Origin: Brevundimonas pishanensis
Lineage (GTDB): Bacteria; Pseudomonadota; Alphaproteobacteria; Caulobacterales; Caulobacteraceae
Length of the DNA: 64,000 nucleotides
NCBI RefSeq assembly: GCF_022750635.1
Contig: NZ_JAJKBG010000004.1
Location: 248,001 to 312,000 of the forward strand
Direction: 5' to 3'
The translations under genes and the position numbers were made by a program. The notes below the pieces were generated by a model. It worked only from the letters and a program-made list of their open reading frames with translations. It did no database searches and was not told the origin of the DNA. Of this stretch, positions 1 through 9,796 are shown piece after piece. How positions within the stretch are numbered: the first letter of the stretch is position 1; every line of letters begins with the position of its first letter.

Positions 1-2235
1 GACGTTGGTAGCTGTCTGCTCCAACAGGTTACCATTGGTGTAGATCTGCCAGGCACCGTTTTCTAGCGTGACTGCAGTCGGCTTGAAGTTCGGATCCGTG
101 GCGCTCGGAAGAGTCGGCGCAGCCGGAGCTGGAGCAATAATCAACTCGCCGCTCGTGGCGTCAGTGAGAACAACCGTGCCGGTCGCAGTCTTCAGCGTAG
201 CAATGACATTGTATGTTCCCGTGGCCAGAGCGGTGGGGACTTGCACGTACCAGGTGTTGTTCAGCGGATCGATGACCACAGCACCCGTTTGCGAACTGTA
301 GGTCGTTCCGCCCACCGTCACCTCGATGTACTCACCCGGCTCAAGGGCAAAGCCTGTGTAGCCAGTAATCAACGGGGTCGTGTCCAGGGTGGACTGGGTA
401 TTGATAATGATGTCCAGGTCCACGTTCACCACGAAGCCCGGTGTCGCGAGACCTTCATTACCCGACGCATCGGCAATACGAGCCGTATAGGTGTGCGTGG
501 TGTTGTCGCCCAGCGACGGCAACTGGAAGCTCCACGAGTTGCCCGACATCGTGGCAGTCCCCAGCAGGGTCGCGCCTTCATAGATGCGGACTTCTTCACC
601 TGCCAGCAGAGTACTGCCGACGGTCCCGTTCAGGACCGGACGACGGTCGTCCGTGACGACGCCGCTAGCGAACGTTCCCTGCGCCGAGCCCACGTCATCG
701 GTGTAGTTGACGATCGAGATCGCCTGGTTCGGAGCGCTGAAGTCGACGGTGACATTGAGCGCACCACTTTGAGCACTCTCGTTACCGGCCGCATCCGTCA
801 GCGAGTAGGTGAAGGCATAGTTGCCCTCCGCCAGCGGGGTCGTCGGCGTCAGGGTGCCGGTCGCGGCATCATACGTAGCAGCGACCAGAGTACCGTTCAC
901 GTACAGCTTGGGCTGTTCGGTCAGTCCCGCAGGAATGCGGATACCCGGCGTGGTGTCATTGGTCGATGTGGCGGTGCTGTTCGTGTTGAGTACCGGCGCA
1001 GCATTGTCGTGATACTGCGTCGGAGCCACCGGCGTAGCCGGAGCCGCCGTGTCGATGGTCAGCGACAGGTTACCGCTGCGCTGGCTTTCATTACCCGCAG
1101 CATCCGTAATGGAGTAGCTGAAGGTGTGCGCGCCGTCGGTGACTGCTACGGCGGGCGTCAGGGTGCCGGTCGCTGCGTCATAGGTAGACGCAACCACCAC
1201 ACCATCAACATACAGCTTCACAGTCTCGGTCAGACCTGCCTGCACAAGGATACCAGGACGGTTGTCGTTGGTAACCGGAGCGCTGCTGGTCGGATTGATT
1301 ATGCCCGCCACGTCATCGTTGTACTGGGTGGGTGCCGCCGGCGTAGGTGGAGGCGAAGCATCCACGTTCAGCAGGAGAGCACCGCTCTGGCCGCTTTCGT
1401 TACCCGCAGCATCAACCAGCGAGTAGGTCAGCGAGTAGTTGCCATCTGCCAGCGGCGTCACCGGCGTCAGTGTGCCAGTGGCCGCGTCATAGGTGGACGC
1501 TACAGCGACGCCGTTGACGTACAGTTTAGGCGTGTCGACCAGACCCGTCGGGATGTTCAGGCCCGGAGTGGTGTCGTTGGACGACGCTGCCGTGCTGGCC
1601 GTATTCAGGATCGGCGCAGAGTTATCGTTGTAGGTGGTCGGCGTTGCCGGCGTTGCCGGAGCAAGCGTGTCGATACCGATGACTAGGCCGCCGCTTTGGG
1701 CGCTCTCGTTACCTGCACCGTCAGACAGGGTGTAGGTAAAGGTGTGAGCGCCGTTCGCAATTGGAGCATTGGGTGTAAGCGTTCCCGCCACCGGATCATA
1801 GGTCGATGCCACAAGGACGCCGTCCACGTACAGTTTCGGCGTGTCGGTCAACCCTGCCCCGACATTGATACCCGGGGTCGGGTCATTGGTCTGTGCCGCC
1901 GTGCTGTTGGCATCGATGACCGGAGCCGAGTTATCGTTATACGTGGTCGGAGCAGCCGGGGCTGCCGGTGCGACATTGTCGACGACCAGAGTACCGACAG
2001 CCGATGCCGTTCCTTGGTTGCCGGCAGCATCCTCGACACGGGCGGTGTAGTTATAGCTCGAACCCGAGGCCAGACCGCTATCCTGGAAGGTCCAGGTATT
2101 GCCGGACACAGTAGCCACACCGAGGCGCGTAGCACCGCGATAGACCACCACGACCTCACCGGCCTCCAGTACGCCCGTTACGCTACCGTTGATCACTGGC
2201 GACAGGTCATTGGTAGGCTTGGCGAAGCCAAAGTT
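1..2235 (-). pseudogene. Downstream part of Ig-like repeat adhesin, out of frame with its N-terminal part; runs off window
   Basis: This stretch continues the adhesin that starts at 5923, but in a different frame. Minus-strand codons whose first base is at a multiple of 3 stay open over the stretch I checked codon by codon (1-840), and the rest translates as continuous adhesin repeats. The product resumes the interrupted repeat (NFGFAKPTND...), completes that type B Ig-like domain, then gives four type A repeats (each with PGI/LN.., GLTDTPKLYV, STYD/ATGTLTP and DAAGNES), one more type B repeat (ATMSGNSWSF), and a divergent domain with TPLITGYTGF. It reaches base 1 without a stop, so the C-terminus, where a type I secretion signal would be expected, lies outside the window. 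There is no obvious start codon with a ribosome-binding site of its own. Either a real mutation has disconnected it from the N-terminal half or the extra base is a sequencing error. Confidence 0.75.
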
Positions 2236-5200
2236 CGCCCGTATCGGCTGGCTGGTTATCGGAATAACCGGTCAGAGCCACAGTCGCGCTCGGCGGCGCC
2301 GTATCGATGGTGATCGAATACGGGTTGCTTGCTCCGCCCACGTCGCCGGCCGTGTTAATAACCTGAGCCGTGTAGGTATAGGTGTTGCCGTTAACCAGCC
2401 CGGTGTCCGCGAAGGTCCAGGTGGTTGCGGAGACAGTCGCAGTCCCGACCACAACCGCTGCCGCACCATTGGTGCTGCGCAGGATCTGCACGGTTTCTGT
2501 ACCGGTTAGCGGGGCACCGATCGAACCGGACAGGGTCGGGGTCGTGTCGTTGGTGGTGCCATTGTTCAACACACTGCCCGTCTGCGGACCGAAGTCATCG
2601 TTGATGTCGATGATGGCCGTGGTCTGGCTGACCCCGTCGGTATTTACAGTGAAGGTCAGGGTATTCGAAGGCGTACCCGCATTACCCGCCGCATCAACGA
2701 CGCGGGCCGAGTAGTCGTAGGTGGACTGGCTTGCCAGCCCGCTGTCCTGATACGTCCAGTTCGTACCGCTCACCGTCGCAACGCCCACAAAGACGTTGTT
2801 ACGGAAGACGTGCAGCTGCTCGGTACCGGTCAGGCCTGCAGACAGCGTGCCTTCCAACGTCGGGGTGTCGTCGTTGGTCGTGCCATTGGCCGGGATCGGA
2901 CCAGACACAGGATCCACATTGTCGACCGCGCGCGAGATGACAACGGTCTGGCCTGGTACATCGGTATCGACATTGATCGTGTAGCCATTCGACACAGCGC
3001 CTTGGTTACCCGCGCTGTCGATGACGACAGCCGTGTAGGTATAGGCGTTGCCGTCGTTCAGGCCACTGTCGTCAAACGTCCAGTCCGTACCGGACATCGT
3101 CGCAGTGCCGATATCCACACCGTTACGGAAGATATGGACCTGCTCCCCGGCCACCAGCGGCGCACTGATAGTGCCCGACAGCTGCGGGGTGGTGTCGTTG
3201 GTATGGCCGTTGTTGCCAACACTGCCCGTCACCGGTGTCGAGTTATCTTCGATATCGGCGATCAACACGGTCGTTGTCGAACCCGAAGTCTGCAGGGTGA
3301 TGCCGTAGGCACCCGAGGTCGCGCCTACGTTACCTGCGCTGTCTTCAACGCGTGCAGTGTAGGAATAGGAGCTACCGTTGGTCAGACCGCTATCGGTAAA
3401 GGTCCAGGAGCTCCCGTTCACTGTCGCGACACCTACGCGGTCGGTTCCGCGATAGATCACGATTTGCTCGTTGGCGTTCAGCGTGCCCGTCAGGGTGCCG
3501 ACCAACTCAGGCTGCGAGTCATTGGTCGTGCCGCCATTGGCGACAGAACCGACAGTCGGTGCCTGATTGTCCAGAACATCCGTGATAGCGACAGTGGTCG
3601 TCGGATCGCTCGCATCGATATTGATGACGTAGCTATTCGAGATCGCACCCTGGTTACCTGCCGCATCCTTGACGCGGGCCGAATAGGTATAGGCCAACCC
3701 GTCCACCAGCCCGGTATCAGCAAACGTCCAGGTCGAGTTCGTGACAGTCGCAGTCCCCACGACCGAACCGTTACGCAAGATCTCGACGTACTCGCCCGCC
3801 AACAGGCCTGCGCTCAGAGTGCCCGATACCAGCGGGGCAACATCGTTTGTGTAGCCGTTGCTCGGAACATTGCCGATCGTCGGTGCCGCGTTGTCGTCGA
3901 CACCTGAGATGAGGACCGACTGGGTCGGTGCACTCGTATCGATGGCCAGCGACAGACCCGGGCTTTGCGGCCCTTCGTTCCCTGCTGCATCCATGAGGCT
4001 ATAGGTGAGAACGTACGATCCGTCCGTCAGCGCCACGTCCGGCGTCAGCGTACCGCTGGCCTGATCGTAAGTCGCAGCAACCTTGGTACCGTTGACGTAC
4101 AGGACCGGAGTATCGGTCAATCCGGCCCCTACGTTCAGACCAGGTCGCGGATCATTGGTCACCGGTGCCGTGCTGTTCGGCGACGTCACGGGAGCAACAT
4201 CGTCATTATAGCCGGTCGGTACGCCCGGTTGTCCCGGAGCCGAGGTATCCACCTCGAAGCTGATCGGGTCGCTCTGCGGGCTCTCGTTGCCGGCAGGGTC
4301 ATAGACCGTATAGCTCAGGGTGTGCGGGCCATCGGCCAGCGGCGTGGTCGGGGTCAGCAGACCCGTGGCCGGATCATAGGTGGCCGGCACCTTCACACCG
4401 TCCACATACAGCGACGGCTCTGGGCTCAGGCCCGGACCCACATTGATGCCCGGGGTGTTGTCGTCCGTGGTCGGAGCCGTGCTGTTGGCATCGGTGATCG
4501 GACCAAAGTCGTCGTTATAGCCGGTCGGCGTCGCCGGCTTGGATGGCGGCGTGGTATCCACCTCGAAAACGATCGGGTCGCTCGGAGGGCTCTCGTTACC
4601 GGCCGGATCCGTCACCGTGTAGGTGATGGAATGGGGACCTTCAGGGAGTGGATCGACCGGGGTCAGGGTACCGGTTGCAGGATCATAGGTCGACGGAACC
4701 TTCACACTGTCCACGTACAGCGAAGGCGTGTCGGTCAGGCCGGGGCCAACGTTAATACCTGGGGTCCGGTCGTCGGTAACAGGGGCGTTGCTGCTTGAAT
4801 CAGTAATTGGGCCAGCGTCGTCATTATAACCCGTTGCCGGCGAGGGCTTCGCCGGTGGAGTACTGTCGATCGTGATCACCAGCGGATCGCTTGGCGCACT
4901 CTGATTACCGGCAGCATCCGTCAGCGTGTAGGTGATCGTGCTTGAACCCTCCGGAAGAGGGCTAACCGGAGTCAATGTGCCAGTCGTGGAGTCATAGGTT
5001 GCAGGTACTTCCACGCCATTGACGTAGAGCCGCGGCGTATCAGTAAGACCTGCGCCTACGTTAATGCCCGGAGTAGTGTCGTCAGTGGACGCGGCAGTGC
5101 TGTTGGCAGACTGCACATCCCCCACATTATCCTCATAACCCGTCGGAGCGGCTGGCTTTGAGGGCGCAGTCGCATCGATCGTAATCACCAGCGGCTCGCT

Positions 5201-5923
5201 CGGCGCACTCTCACCGCCTTCTGGACTGGTGAGGGTGATCGTGATGGTGTTGCGACCCTCGCCCAAGGGCGCGTTTGGCGTGAGCACGCCCGTCGCAGCA
5301 TTATAGGTGGAAGGGATCTCCACCCCATTCACATAAAGCTTGGGCTTATCGGTCAGGCCGGTCCCGATGTTGATGCCTGGAGTAGTGTCATCCGTCGTAG
5401 CGGCGGTGCTGGACGGGGATTGAACGTCGCCAACATTGTCGACGTAGCTGCTAGGCTTTGCAGGCTTATCCGGAATACGGATCGGCGGCGTCGGCTCAGA
5501 AACCTTGGGGCTATCGTCACCGCTTACAGCCGCCGCCAACCCGGCCCCTGCAGCTGCGACACCCAATAGAGCCAGCAGCGCATTATTTTCGGTCCCGATC
5601 GGGACATAGGCCACAAGCGCCTCGGCAATACCATCGCCTTCGGAGCTCAACGCATCGGAGAAGTCGACCCTGAAGGAACGGTCGCCGTCGACCAGGACCA
5701 CCTGATCACCATCGTCATACTGATCAAAGTATCCGTTGATCCTGATATTAGTTCCATCACGGAACTGGATCACCAAATCCGATCCCTCACGGGCGTAGTT
5801 CAGAATATCTTCGGGAGGAGCCTGAATTACAAAAGCATCGCGTTGGCCAGAGACCCCGGATACTTGGTCACCCTTACCAACATTATGTACAGAGAAACCA
5901 CTCATATCGTCGAGCTTAAGCAT
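2207..5923 (-). CDS. BapA-like large Ig-repeat biofilm adhesin, N-terminal 1238 residues (frameshifted)
   Basis: Surface adhesin, probably secreted by a type I system and acting in biofilm formation. Residues 1 to about 110 match the BapA prefix-like domain (IQFRDGTNIRINGYFDQYDD), followed by a hydrophobic segment (NNALLALLGVAAAGAGLAAA). Then come five type A repeats of about 95-100 residues (TPGINVGxGLTDTPxLYV ... DPAGNESPxSDP) and five type B repeats (TTTVxIxDxxDN ... ATVSGxxWTFxDSGL ... DSAGNxG). A sixth type B repeat breaks off at DNQPADTG and is followed by an aberrant ELWLRQAYQ tail. Removing one G near 2236 restores the repeat and joins this frame to the open frame over 1-2235. The ATG has an AGGGAG ribosome-binding site 7 nt upstream. 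The BapA relationship rests on the N-terminal domain and repeat architecture; the secretion route is inferred. Confidence 0.85.
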   Translation of the reverse strand: MLKLDDMSGFSVHNVGKGDQVSGVSGQRDAFVIQAPPEDILNYAREGSDLVIQFRDGTNIRINGYFDQYDDGDQVVLVDGDRSFRVDFSDALSSEGDGIAEALVAYVPIGTENNALLALLGVAAAGAGLAAAVSGDDSPKVSEPTPPIRIPDKPAKPSSYVDNVGDVQSPSSTAATTDDTTPGINIGTGLTDKPKLYVNGVEIPSTYNAATGVLTPNAPLGEGRNTITITLTSPEGGESAPSEPLVITIDATAPSKPAAPTGYEDNVGDVQSANSTAASTDDTTPGINVGAGLTDTPRLYVNGVEVPATYDSTTGTLTPVSPLPEGSSTITYTLTDAAGNQSAPSDPLVITIDSTPPAKPSPATGYNDDAGPITDSSSNAPVTDDRTPGINVGPGLTDTPSLYVDSVKVPSTYDPATGTLTPVDPLPEGPHSITYTVTDPAGNESPPSDPIVFEVDTTPPSKPATPTGYNDDFGPITDANSTAPTTDDNTPGINVGPGLSPEPSLYVDGVKVPATYDPATGLLTPTTPLADGPHTLSYTVYDPAGNESPQSDPISFEVDTSAPGQPGVPTGYNDDVAPVTSPNSTAPVTNDPRPGLNVGAGLTDTPVLYVNGTKVAATYDQASGTLTPDVALTDGSYVLTYSLMDAAGNEGPQSPGLSLAIDTSAPTQSVLISGVDDNAAPTIGNVPSNGYTNDVAPLVSGTLSAGLLAGEYVEILRNGSVVGTATVTNSTWTFADTGLVDGLAYTYSARVKDAAGNQGAISNSYVINIDASDPTTTVAITDVLDNQAPTVGSVANGGTTNDSQPELVGTLTGTLNANEQIVIYRGTDRVGVATVNGSSWTFTDSGLTNGSSYSYTARVEDSAGNVGATSGAYGITLQTSGSTTTVLIADIEDNSTPVTGSVGNNGHTNDTTPQLSGTISAPLVAGEQVHIFRNGVDIGTATMSGTDWTFDDSGLNDGNAYTYTAVVIDSAGNQGAVSNGYTINVDTDVPGQTVVISRAVDNVDPVSGPIPANGTTNDDTPTLEGTLSAGLTGTEQLHVFRNNVFVGVATVSGTNWTYQDSGLASQSTYDYSARVVDAAGNAGTPSNTLTFTVNTDGVSQTTAIIDINDDFGPQTGSVLNNGTTNDTTPTLSGSIGAPLTGTETVQILRSTNGAAAVVVGTATVSATTWTFADTGLVNGNTYTYTAQVINTAGDVGGASNPYSITIDTAPPSATVALTGYSDNQPADTGELWLRQAYQ

Positions 5924-6511
5924 AACGGACTCCCTATCGACCCACTATTGCGGACATTATTCGACCTTAGTCTCGAGGAACGGCAGATCAATAATGTTTG
6001 TTCCTGCACGCAGGGAGACATAAATGGTTAAGCGCGCGTAAGGGATAAGATTAGAAGCAAAGCTATAATTTGTTAAACATGTATAGATCGGCCTAATTAC
6101 CCAATAAGGTAAACAGCCAATAGCAAAGCTAATGCTTAAGCTTCGAGTTTACATATTTAGTGGAAATCTTTTGATCTAACACTCGTGTGGATAGATCGAG
6201 CTTTTGGCCGTGACGGGAATATCGAACCTAAATCACAGTCCCATCGTCATATTCAGATCAAAACAGCCAAGCTGGGGACCTGATGCTGTTTTCAGCAGGC
6301 TCCGTCCGCGGTCCCGCGTATTTGTAAAACTACGTAGGGCTGGAAGGGTTCAACGCGGAGTACGACCCCGCAAATATTTACGATGTTGCCTCAAGGCACA
6401 GGTCGCCAAAAGCGCTTCAGTACCGCGGGTTTTTCAATTGTATATTTTTGTCAAAAAAAGGCCTGCCGATTGCATCGGCAGGCCCGTAGAAAGCTTAGCT
6501 ATATCAAAGAT
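5924..6511. other. 588-bp intergenic region, relatively A+T-rich, no convincing gene
   Basis: It lies between the adhesin start and the end of the CorC-type gene. It is richer in A+T than its surroundings, especially 6001-6200, and must contain the adhesin promoter, which I could not place with confidence. The only further recognisable element is the terminator at 6451-6484. An open frame of 103 codons on the plus strand (6204-6515) has an Arg-rich composition without domains and runs through the terminator, so I do not call it. Confidence 0.6.
6451..6484 (-). terminator. Rho-independent terminator of the CorC-type gene
   Basis: A perfect 11-bp stem (6460-6470 with 6474-6484) closes a 3-nt loop. 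On the minus strand it is followed by seven T residues (6453-6459). It sits 28 bp after the stop codon of the minus-strand gene ending at 6512. Confidence 0.9.
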
Positions 6512-7834
6512 CTAATTCGCGGCGTTGATATCAGCATCGTCGCCTTTGAATGAAGTCCGGAACAGCAACTTGTCGATCCGACGGTCATCCATATCGATTA
6601 CTTCAACCTCGAAGCGCCCCAGACGAAGCACCTCGCCCTCCTCCGGCAATCGCGAGAGGTTGTGAAGGACCAGGCCAGCCACCGTGTGGAAGCCTTCATG
6701 TTCGCCGAACTCTTCGCCCAGCGCTTCTTCGAGTTCTTCTAGATCGACCTGCCCATCCACGATCCAGCTTCCATCCTCTCTGAGGCGGATAGCCACGTGC
6801 TGTTCGTCGTGATCCTCGTCAAAGTCGCCGGCGATCATCTCCAGAAGATCCGTGGCCGTCACTACACCTTCAAAGCTGCCGTACTCATCGACCACGAAGG
6901 CCATGTGCACACGTGAGCTCTTGAGAATATCGAGAGCCTTCAGCACCGAGGTGGACTGCGGGATAAAGGCCGGTTCGTTGATCAGCGGCTCAAGATTGAT
7001 CTTGCCGGTGTCCAGCAGGCTGTCCAGGACATCCTTCTTATGGACCACGCCCAGGGGGCTATCGACATCGCTGTCGCGCGTCACAACAATACGCGAGTAT
7101 CCGCATTCCCGGATTTCCTTGCGCAGCGTCGCTTCATCCTCATTCAGGGCGATCCAGTAGACTTCGTGTCGAGGCGTCATGGCCACGCGAATGGGCCTGT
7201 CGCCGAGTGTCATGATCTCTTCGATCATTTCCTGCTCTTGTGGCTCGATCAGACCGGCCGAAGTGCCCTCGGCGATCATGCTCTCGACCTCTTCCTGGGT
7301 GACGTCCGAACCGTCGCGGTCCTTGACGCCCATCAGTTTGAGGATGCCCGACGTCGAAGCCGTCAGCAGAAGCACGAACGGCTTCATAACCAACGCCATC
7401 TTCGAGATCGGTCCGGCCATCTTCGATGCAATGGTCTCAGGGAAGATCAGCGCCAGACGCTTTGGCACCAACTCGCCTACGATCAGCGAGATATAGGTGA
7501 TGCCCACAACCACGACGCCGGTCGAAATGACTTGCGAATAGGGCGCGACGGCAGGAAACGTCTGGGCCAACATCAATTTGAGCTGACCCGCAATGCTGGC
7601 CTGACCGTATGCACCGGCCAGAATACCGATCAGCGTGATGCCGACCTGAACAGCGGAAAGGAACTGTGTTGGCTCTTCGGCCAGCTTCAGGGCGGCTCTC
7701 GCACCGCGGTCCCCGCGCTCGGCACGGGCTTGAAGTCTGGATTTACGAGAAGAGACGACCGCGAGCTCGGTCATTGCGAACATACCGTTCAGCACCACCA
7801 GAAGCAGTACGACGGCGATAGCGATGGTCAACAT
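6512..7834 (-). CDS. CNNM / CorC-HlyC family membrane transporter with CBS pair
   Basis: Inner-membrane protein of the CNNM/CorC family (often labelled hemolysin-family), linked elsewhere to Mg2+/Co2+ efflux. The 440 residues have the full family order. A CNNM transmembrane domain occupies residues 1 to about 190, with several hydrophobic helices and the conserved GELVPKRLAL. A tandem CBS pair follows at about 205-330 (SRIVVTRDSD, AFVVDEYGSFEGVVTATDLLE), then a C-terminal CorC_HlyC domain at about 345-425 (WIVDGQVDLEELEEALG, GFHTVAGLVL). Length is typical. It stands alone between the adhesin and tuf and has its own terminator. The ion it moves cannot be read from the sequence. Confidence 0.93.
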   Translation of the reverse strand: MLTIAIAVVLLLVVLNGMFAMTELAVVSSRKSRLQARAERGDRGARAALKLAEEPTQFLSAVQVGITLIGILAGAYGQASIAGQLKLMLAQTFPAVAPYSQVISTGVVVVGITYISLIVGELVPKRLALIFPETIASKMAGPISKMALVMKPFVLLLTASTSGILKLMGVKDRDGSDVTQEEVESMIAEGTSAGLIEPQEQEMIEEIMTLGDRPIRVAMTPRHEVYWIALNEDEATLRKEIRECGYSRIVVTRDSDVDSPLGVVHKKDVLDSLLDTGKINLEPLINEPAFIPQSTSVLKALDILKSSRVHMAFVVDEYGSFEGVVTATDLLEMIAGDFDEDHDEQHVAIRLREDGSWIVDGQVDLEELEEALGEEFGEHEGFHTVAGLVLHNLSRLPEEGEVLRLGRFEVEVIDMDDRRIDKLLFRTSFKGDDADINAAN

Positions 7835-8030
7835 CGAAAGGGGTAGAGCCCATAACGCGGCGCATCAGACGGCATCCGCAGAAGGAATATTAGGGGGCAA
7901 TCCCTTAAAATACCAGTGCAGGCAGGGCCGTACTGGGGGCGCTTCGACTAAAAACCAAGATCGGAACCGCGTTTTAGGAGCCCTAATCGACACGTAGCCA
8001 TTCCGGTGGGCACACAATGCCCCTTGGCCA

Positions 8031-8068
8031 AACAAAGACGGCCCCCCGGATTTCTCCGGAGGGCCGTC
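8031..8068 (-). terminator. Rho-independent terminator of tuf
   Basis: A 14-bp GC-rich stem with one G-T/T-G type irregularity (8037-8050 with 8055-8068) closes a GAAA loop on the minus strand and is followed by TTTGTTT. It lies about 50 bp beyond the tuf stop. The rest of 7835-8119 holds no gene I can support. Confidence 0.88.
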
Positions 8069-8119
8069 TTGTTTGTCGTCACTGACGGTTGCCCGTCAGG
8101 GTCGGATCAAAGCTGTTGC

Positions 8120-9310
8120 TTAGGCAACGATCTTCGAAACGACGCCGGCGCCGACGGTGCGGCCGCCTTCACGGATAGCGAAGCGCAGCTTCTCTTCCAT
8201 GGCGATCGGGGTGATCAGCTCGACGTCCAGCTCGGCGTTGTCGCCCGGCATGATCATTTCCACGCCTTCCTTGAGGTGAACGATGCCGGTCACGTCGGTG
8301 GTGCGGAAGTAGAACTGCGGACGGTAGTTGGTGAAGAACGGGGTGTGACGGCCGCCCTCTTCCTTGGTGAGGATGTAGGCCTCAGCAACAAACTTGGTGT
8401 GCGGGGTGATCGAACCCGGCTTGCACAGCACTTGGCCGCGCTCAACGTCTTCACGCTTGGTGCCGCGCAGCAGAACGCCGACGTTGTCACCAGCTTGACC
8501 TTGGTCCAGCAGCTTGCGGAACATTTCGACGCCCGTGCAGGTCGTCTTTTGAACCGGACGGATGCCGACGATTTCGACTTCTTCACCGACCTTGACGATG
8601 CCGCGCTCAACGCGACCGGTCACAACCGTACCACGACCCGAGATCGAGAATACGTCTTCAACCGGCATCAGGAAGGCTTGGTCGATCGGACGTTCCGGCT
8701 GCGGGATGTAGCTGTCGACAGCTTCCATCAGCTTCAGAACGGCGTCTTGACCGATGGCAGCATCGCGGTCTTCAACGGCGGCCAGAGCCGAACCCTTGAT
8801 CACCGGAATGTCGTCACCCGGGAAGTTGTACGAGGACAGAAGTTCACGAACTTCCATTTCGACGAGCTCGAGCAGCTCTTCGTCGTCGACCATGTCAACC
8901 TTGTTCAGGAACACGACCAGTGCCGGAACGCCAACCTGACGCGACAGCAGGATGTGCTCGCGGGTTTGCGGCATCGGGCCGTCAGCGGCCGAGCAAACCA
9001 GGATAGCGCCGTCCATCTGGGCAGCACCGGTGATCATGTTCTTCACGTAGTCGGCGTGACCCGGGCAGTCCACGTGGGCGTAGTGACGGTTAGCCGTCTC
9101 GTACTCAACGTGCGCGGTGTTGATGGTGATGCCGCGTGCTTTTTCTTCCGGAGCAGCGTCGATGTCTGCGTAGTTCTTTGCAGTCGCGCCACCGGCCTTA
9201 GCCAGCGTGATGGTGATCGCAGCCGTCAGCGTGGTCTTGCCATGGTCAACGTGACCGATGGTGCCGATGTTGCAGTGCGGCTTAGTGCGTTCGAACTTTT
9301 CCTTGGCCAT
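8120..9310 (-). CDS. tuf: Elongation factor Tu
   Basis: GTPase that delivers aminoacyl-tRNA to the ribosomal A site. All G motifs are present: GHVDHGKTT (P-loop, about residues 18-26), [12 protein letters not shown] and the SALA region, followed by the two beta-barrel domains ending [12 protein letters not shown] choose the ATG at 9310 ([12 protein letters not shown], 396 residues), which has AGGAG 7 nt upstream. A TTG two codons earlier (9316) would add two residues not typical of the family and lies inside the spacer. It lies 61 bp downstream of tRNA-Gly, so tRNA-Tyr, tRNA-Gly and tuf are probably co-transcribed, a common arrangement in proteobacteria. A second tuf copy elsewhere is possible but not visible here. 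Confidence 0.98.
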   Translation of the reverse strand: MAKEKFERTKPHCNIGTIGHVDHGKTTLTAAITITLAKAGGATAKNYADIDAAPEEKARGITINTAHVEYETANRHYAHVDCPGHADYVKNMITGAAQMDGAILVCSAADGPMPQTREHILLSRQVGVPALVVFLNKVDMVDDEELLELVEMEVRELLSSYNFPGDDIPVIKGSALAAVEDRDAAIGQDAVLKLMEAVDSYIPQPERPIDQAFLMPVEDVFSISGRGTVVTGRVERGIVKVGEEVEIVGIRPVQKTTCTGVEMFRKLLDQGQAGDNVGVLLRGTKREDVERGQVLCKPGSITPHTKFVAEAYILTKEEGGRHTPFFTNYRPQFYFRTTDVTGIVHLKEGVEMIMPGDNAELDVELITPIAMEEKLRFAIREGGRTVGAGVVSKIVA

Positions 9311-9371
9311 GGCCAAACTCCTGTGGCCCGGGTCCGGAACGGAAGGGCGCTGTGCTCAGTTCATAAAACCT

Positions 9372-9445
9372 GGAGCGGGTAGACGGGATCGAACCGACAT
9401 CCTCAGCTTGGAAGGCTGCTGCACTACCATTGTGCTATACCCGCA
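9372..9445 (-). tRNA. tRNA-Gly (anticodon TCC)
   Basis: The 74-nt minus-strand cloverleaf includes an encoded CCA end (9372-9374). The 7-bp acceptor is GCGGGTA/TACCCGC, the anticodon loop CTTCCAA carries TCC, and the T loop is GGTTCGATCC. It reads GGA/GGG glycine codons. Confidence 0.97.
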
Positions 9446-9543
9446 CGAAGAATGCGGCCAGGTCGCTCTCGAACGAGAGCAACGAATCCGCACCCGATTT
9501 TCCTTGGGGGTTCTGGTCCAAGAACTCGGCCATTGCAAGCGCG

Positions 9544-9627
9544 TGGTGGGGGAAGCAGGACTCGAACCTGCGAAGCTTACGCAGCGGATTTACAGTCCGC
9601 CCCCTTTGCCGCTCGGGACATTCCCCC
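9544..9627 (-). tRNA. tRNA-Tyr (anticodon GTA)
   Basis: The 84-nt minus-strand tRNA is of the long-variable-arm class, with acceptor GGGGGAA/TTCCCCC, anticodon loop CTGTAAA carrying GTA, T loop GGTTCGAGTCC and an encoded ACCA end. It is the first gene of the tRNA-Tyr/tRNA-Gly/tuf unit. Confidence 0.97.
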
Positions 9628-9767
9628 AGCGCGCTTTGCAATGTGCCGACTTGGATTTGCCATCAGCCGATTATTAAACCGGATAACAACAAAAGCCTTC
9701 GCTGTCGGGCGACGCCTGTATTAGGAGAGCGCCTTCACCGAAAGCCCGTGGCCTCGTCGGAGGCCGT

Positions 9768-9796
9768 CTTATAGTGTCCCCTTTTTCAGAACGCAA
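9768..9796 (-). promoter_or_regulatory. Predicted promoter of the tRNA-Tyr/tRNA-Gly/tuf operon
   Basis: On the minus strand, TTGCGT (9796-9791) and TATAAG (9773-9768) are separated by 17 nt. Transcription would start about 130 nt before tRNA-Tyr. The promoter overlaps the first codons of the divergent rlmB reading frame. Confidence 0.6.

Noticed and set aside
241..1686. 481-codon plus-strand open frame in the adhesin repeats
   Set aside because: Mirror of the repetitive minus-strand coding; Arg-rich and periodic with the repeats.
6204..6515. 103-codon plus-strand open frame in the intergenic region
   Set aside because: Runs through a perfect terminator, no ribosome-binding site, no recognisable domain.
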